6,761 bases of DNA, taken from positions 1 through 6,761 of the forward strand of contig JBCCFC010000754.1 in NCBI GenBank assembly GCA_039029935.1. Direction: 5' to 3'. The position numbers and the translations under genes were made by a program. Positions 4,938 to 6,761 of this stretch are shown here, in pieces. Origin of the DNA: G039029935 sp039029935. GTDB taxonomy: Bacteria > Chloroflexota > Anaerolineae > Caldilineales > Caldilineaceae. The notes beneath the pieces are model-generated. The model was not told the origin of the DNA and did not search any database. It worked only from the letters and a program-made list of their open reading frames with translations. Position 1 is the first letter of the stretch, and every line of letters starts with the position of its first letter.

Positions 4938-6521
4938 CTATTGTGTACTCCCTTCATATTCAATCCGCAACTGAATGCGGTTGGCAAACGGCGGTAGCGT
5001 ACTCAACCACTCTGGGTCACGGTAAATATCGGGGGGGCGAGCCAAATTCCAACGCGCCATCAACACTGTGCTTGCCTCTTCGGGTGTCATGTTGGCAATG
5101 GCTTCTCGGATTTCATCGTCGTCGATGGGGATAATATACTCAGCCTCGACCACCATTGTGAACTGCACACTACGCCCGACAACCGTTATCTGTGGATAAC
5201 GTTTGAAGGCAATAGATTCTGCGACTACCCGTCCGCGCTCTGGCACGGCATTCTCCAAGGCAAGTTGCATAGCTTCACGCGCCAAGTCGTTGTCTACCGC
5301 CACACCTTGCGCCAACGACCGTAGGCTGAGGGATAACTCGCTGGCCTCGTCATCGTTGAATTGGTCAAAGGCTTGTGCAATGACAAAGGTCTGCACAGAA
5401 TCTTCGGGGAGCCATTCGTCAGGGTCTAGTTCGCCCTGTAATGTTGTGTAGGCAGAGGCGTCAACGCGGTCTCTCAACTGCGTCAACAGCACATCCTTGT
5501 CGGCTTGGGTCACGGTGGAGACAAGTTCGGAGCCACCACCAAAGGTCCCGGCTTGGTTGCTGACACGCACACGAAAGCGCAATGCACCGTTGACCGTGTT
5601 GATGGTGTTGACGCGCACATTGCCCTGAATGCCTGGTTCCTCCGCTTCAACGGGTACGGTTACGCGTTGATTCACGCCACCTTCAACGGTGGCTGCTTGG
5701 GTGGTGCGAAAGCTGACAGGTGTACCCGTTGTTGTGTTAACAACAGTACCAACTGGAATACGCACCTGTGTACGGCCTAAGTTGCTAAAGATGACATTGC
5801 CCCGTGCGTTATTGACAGCCTTTTGCTCAAAACCACTCGTGGCGACTGTTCCCTGCTCCTCAATGTTGGACTCAACCACCCGTGCCGTCAGCTCTCCTGT
5901 CTCTAAGTCGGAGACATCCAGATTGGGGTCAGCCGTCAGCGGTACTTCCACGACAAGCAATTCACGCCCCGGTGTCAGTGTGACAGTGGCAGCAGGGAGG
6001 ACATAGAGGCTAAATGCACCCAAAAAGGCGACAATCAGCGACCCCATGAAGAGGTAGCCGATAATACGTAGCCACAGCGGTGTTGGGCGTCGATATCGTT
6101 CTTCGGCTTGGATACGACGTTGACGGGCTTTATAACGCAATGGGCGAGCTTGTTGCTTGGCAATGTTTTTCTTGCGCCAAGGTGGTGGGTCGGGCAAATC
6201 TGCTTGCGGATTGAATAGATTGACACGCGGCAGTACAGGATTCATCTGCCAACGCCCATTGGCGGCTTGTTGCGGATGCAGGAAGACAGGGATACCCAAT
6301 TGCTTGGCGGATTGGCGCGTCGCTTGGCGATTTGTCACCAATGCAACCTCGACACCCTGTGTTTGGGCTTGACGCATCAGCAGACGCATCCGTGCAATGT
6401 TGTCTAGCTCCGTCCATTGATCGGGCAGCACAAAAACAACCTTTTTGACTTTTACTTGGGCTAAGGTTTGGCGGATGGCTTCAACTGTTGTGGTGGCATC
6501 GATTTGTAGAATTTCAAGCAT
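4938..6521 (-). CDS. Membrane-anchored baseplate J/gp47-like protein
   Basis: A 527-aa, three-part protein. Residues 1-85 look like a small cytoplasmic alpha/beta domain: VKKVVFVLPDQWTELDNIARM, then VEVALVTNRQATRQSAKQLGIPVFL. A Pro-rich and strongly basic linker (about 105-147) leads to one transmembrane helix (about 153-178), so the rest is extracytoplasmic. The outer part starts PAATVTLTP and contains a baseplate-J-like beta domain. Its segment GTVVNTTTGTPVSFRTTQAA is followed by VTVPVEAEEPGIQGNVRVNTI (about 258-307), matching the GTV...F.T......V.A...G..GNV pattern of phage tail baseplate J proteins. The C-terminus has further alpha/beta repeats and ends FANRIQLRIEYEGSTQ. No tail, sheath or other phage genes are nearby, so this is a domesticated envelope protein of unknown role, not a prophage piece. 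It heads the cluster. ATG at 6521 has no Shine-Dalgarno sequence. Confidence 0.88.
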   Translation of the reverse strand: MLEILQIDATTTVEAIRQTLAQVKVKKVVFVLPDQWTELDNIARMRLLMRQAQTQGVEVALVTNRQATRQSAKQLGIPVFLHPQQAANGRWQMNPVLPRVNLFNPQADLPDPPPWRKKNIAKQQARPLRYKARQRRIQAEERYRRPTPLWLRIIGYLFMGSLIVAFLGAFSLYVLPAATVTLTPGRELLVVEVPLTADPNLDVSDLETGELTARVVESNIEEQGTVATSGFEQKAVNNARGNVIFSNLGRTQVRIPVGTVVNTTTGTPVSFRTTQAATVEGGVNQRVTVPVEAEEPGIQGNVRVNTINTVNGALRFRVRVSNQAGTFGGGSELVSTVTQADKDVLLTQLRDRVDASAYTTLQGELDPDEWLPEDSVQTFVIAQAFDQFNDDEASELSLSLRSLAQGVAVDNDLAREAMQLALENAVPERGRVVAESIAFKRYPQITVVGRSVQFTMVVEAEYIIPIDDDEIREAIANMTPEEASTVLMARWNLARPPDIYRDPEWLSTLPPFANRIQLRIEYEGSTQ

Positions 6522-6523
6522 AA

Positions 6524-6553
6524 AATGTAATTACCAGACTAGTACCTTGTCAA
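6524..6553 (-). promoter_or_regulatory. Candidate sigma70-type promoter for the whole cluster
   Basis: On the minus strand a perfect -35 hexamer TTGACA (6553-6548) is followed after 18 nt by TACATT (6529-6524), which matches TATAAT at four of six positions. The expected transcription start would fall almost on the ATG at 6521. Together with the absence of a Shine-Dalgarno sequence, this suggests a leaderless or nearly leaderless mRNA. The -10 assignment is weak, and a 17-nt spacer with TTACAT is also possible. Confidence 0.4.
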
Positions 6554-6570
6554 CTAAGTTTTTGAGTATT

Positions 6571-6635
6571 GTCATTCCTGAGAAGTCAGGAATCCAGTCC
6601 AGTCGAGCATGGATTCCTGCCTTCGCAGGAATGAC
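6571..6635. repeat. 65-bp palindromic REP/MITE-like element made of two hairpins
   Basis: The element is bounded by perfect 10-bp inverted termini, GTCATTCCTG (6571-6580) and CAGGAATGAC (6626-6635). Inside are two 20-bp hairpin units of form ATTCCT-N8-AGGAAT, at 6574-6593 and 6613-6632, with stems extended to 7 bp or more. The inner flanks AATCCA (6591-6596) and TGGATT (6610-6615) are also complementary, so the whole can fold into one long or two short hairpins. It carries no coding sequence. It resembles dispersed palindromic repeats such as REP-type elements and the Neisseria dRS3 pattern ATTCCC-N8-GGGAAT; membership of a repeat family in this genome is inferred. It lies immediately upstream of the candidate promoter. 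Confidence 0.85.
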
Positions 6636-6761
6636 CAAAACCCGCAATTATTTAGTCTACAAAGTAATAGGCATGATTTTAGTTAGGCTAATCCACAGAA
6701 ATAATTACCCGCGGAGTAGGCGTTCTCTAACGCCGGTGGACTCGTGTACAACCTGCAATAG
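6636..6761. other. Right-edge region with no convincing gene; one perfect small hairpin
   Basis: No complete coding frame or RNA gene was recognised. A perfect hairpin GGCGTT-CTCT-AACGCC lies at 6719-6734 within a locally GC-rich patch (about 6708-6745) flanked by AT-rich sequence. It has no T tract, so it is not a normal intrinsic terminator. On the minus strand, open frames run in from the edge: one stops with TAA at 6707-6705 after 18 codons. Another runs through to a TAA in the AT-rich part. Either could be the end of an upstream gene or just spacer. The compositional contrast suggests the margin of another dispersed repeat. Confidence 0.35.

Noticed and set aside
4937..4987. Upstream start (ATG 4987) for the DUF5678-like gene
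   Set aside because: It has no ribosome site and overlaps the baseplate-J-like gene by 50 nt. ATG 4936 has GGGAG at suitable spacing and directly follows the upstream stop.
5505..6372. Long plus-strand open frames antisense to the baseplate-J-like gene
   Set aside because: They are composition shadows of the real minus-strand gene. Their products are Cys/Ser/Thr-rich, with no domain pattern and no ribosome sites.
4938..6521. Prophage remnant, because of the baseplate-J-like domain
   Set aside because: The protein has its own membrane anchor and cytoplasmic domain and sits among housekeeping genes, with no tail, capsid or lysis genes beside it.

Overview
The window looks like a chromosomal stretch from a member of the Chloroflexota, probably the Anaerolineae/Caldilineae/Ardenticatenia side. 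This rests on family content and remembered synteny, not on a search: a membrane-anchored baseplate-J-like protein of the type annotated in Chloroflexota sits in one co-directional cluster with ruvX and mltG. There are no phage, plasmid, transposase or integrase genes.

Layout: the left edge (17-212) carries two plus-strand tRNA genes, tRNA-Gly(TCC) and a CAT-anticodon tRNA (Met elongator or lysidine-type Ile2). Everything from about 6521 down to 228 is one minus-strand cluster. In transcription order it holds a 527-aa baseplate-J-like membrane protein (6521-4938), a 172-aa protein with a DUF5678-like C-terminus (4936-4418), a 153-aa single-domain retropepsin-like aspartic protease (4418-3957), a divergent short-chain dehydrogenase (3929-3225), RuvX (3209-2682), the endolytic transglycosylase MltG (2673-1375) and a periplasmic-binding-protein-like lipoprotein (about 1391-228). 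Gaps are +1, -1, +27, +15, +8 and about -17 nt, so a single polycistronic transcript is likely. A candidate promoter with a perfect TTGACA -35 box lies just upstream of the first gene. The last 240 bases (6522-6761) hold no clear complete gene. They contain that promoter, a 65-bp palindromic REP/MITE-like element made of two hairpins, and a small perfect hairpin near the edge.

The cluster mixes housekeeping roles: cell-wall glycan-strand release (MltG), a RuvX/YqgF-family RNase H-fold nuclease, an envelope protein with a domesticated phage-tail-type domain, and a solute-binding lipoprotein. A protease gene pair and an SDR are interposed. No clearly new multi-gene defence or mobile system is evident.

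The most informative details are: (1) ruvX almost certainly starts at a rare ATT codon, because the next usable start would delete the catalytic Asp; (2) five perfect in-frame 15-bp repeats encode RSVVG repeats in front of the lipoprotein signal peptide, each with a potential GTG start; (3) a second, degenerate 15-bp repeat lies in the ruvX tail; (4) the SDR lacks the canonical YxxxK dyad; and (5) the DUF5678-like and retropepsin genes form a tightly coupled pair.
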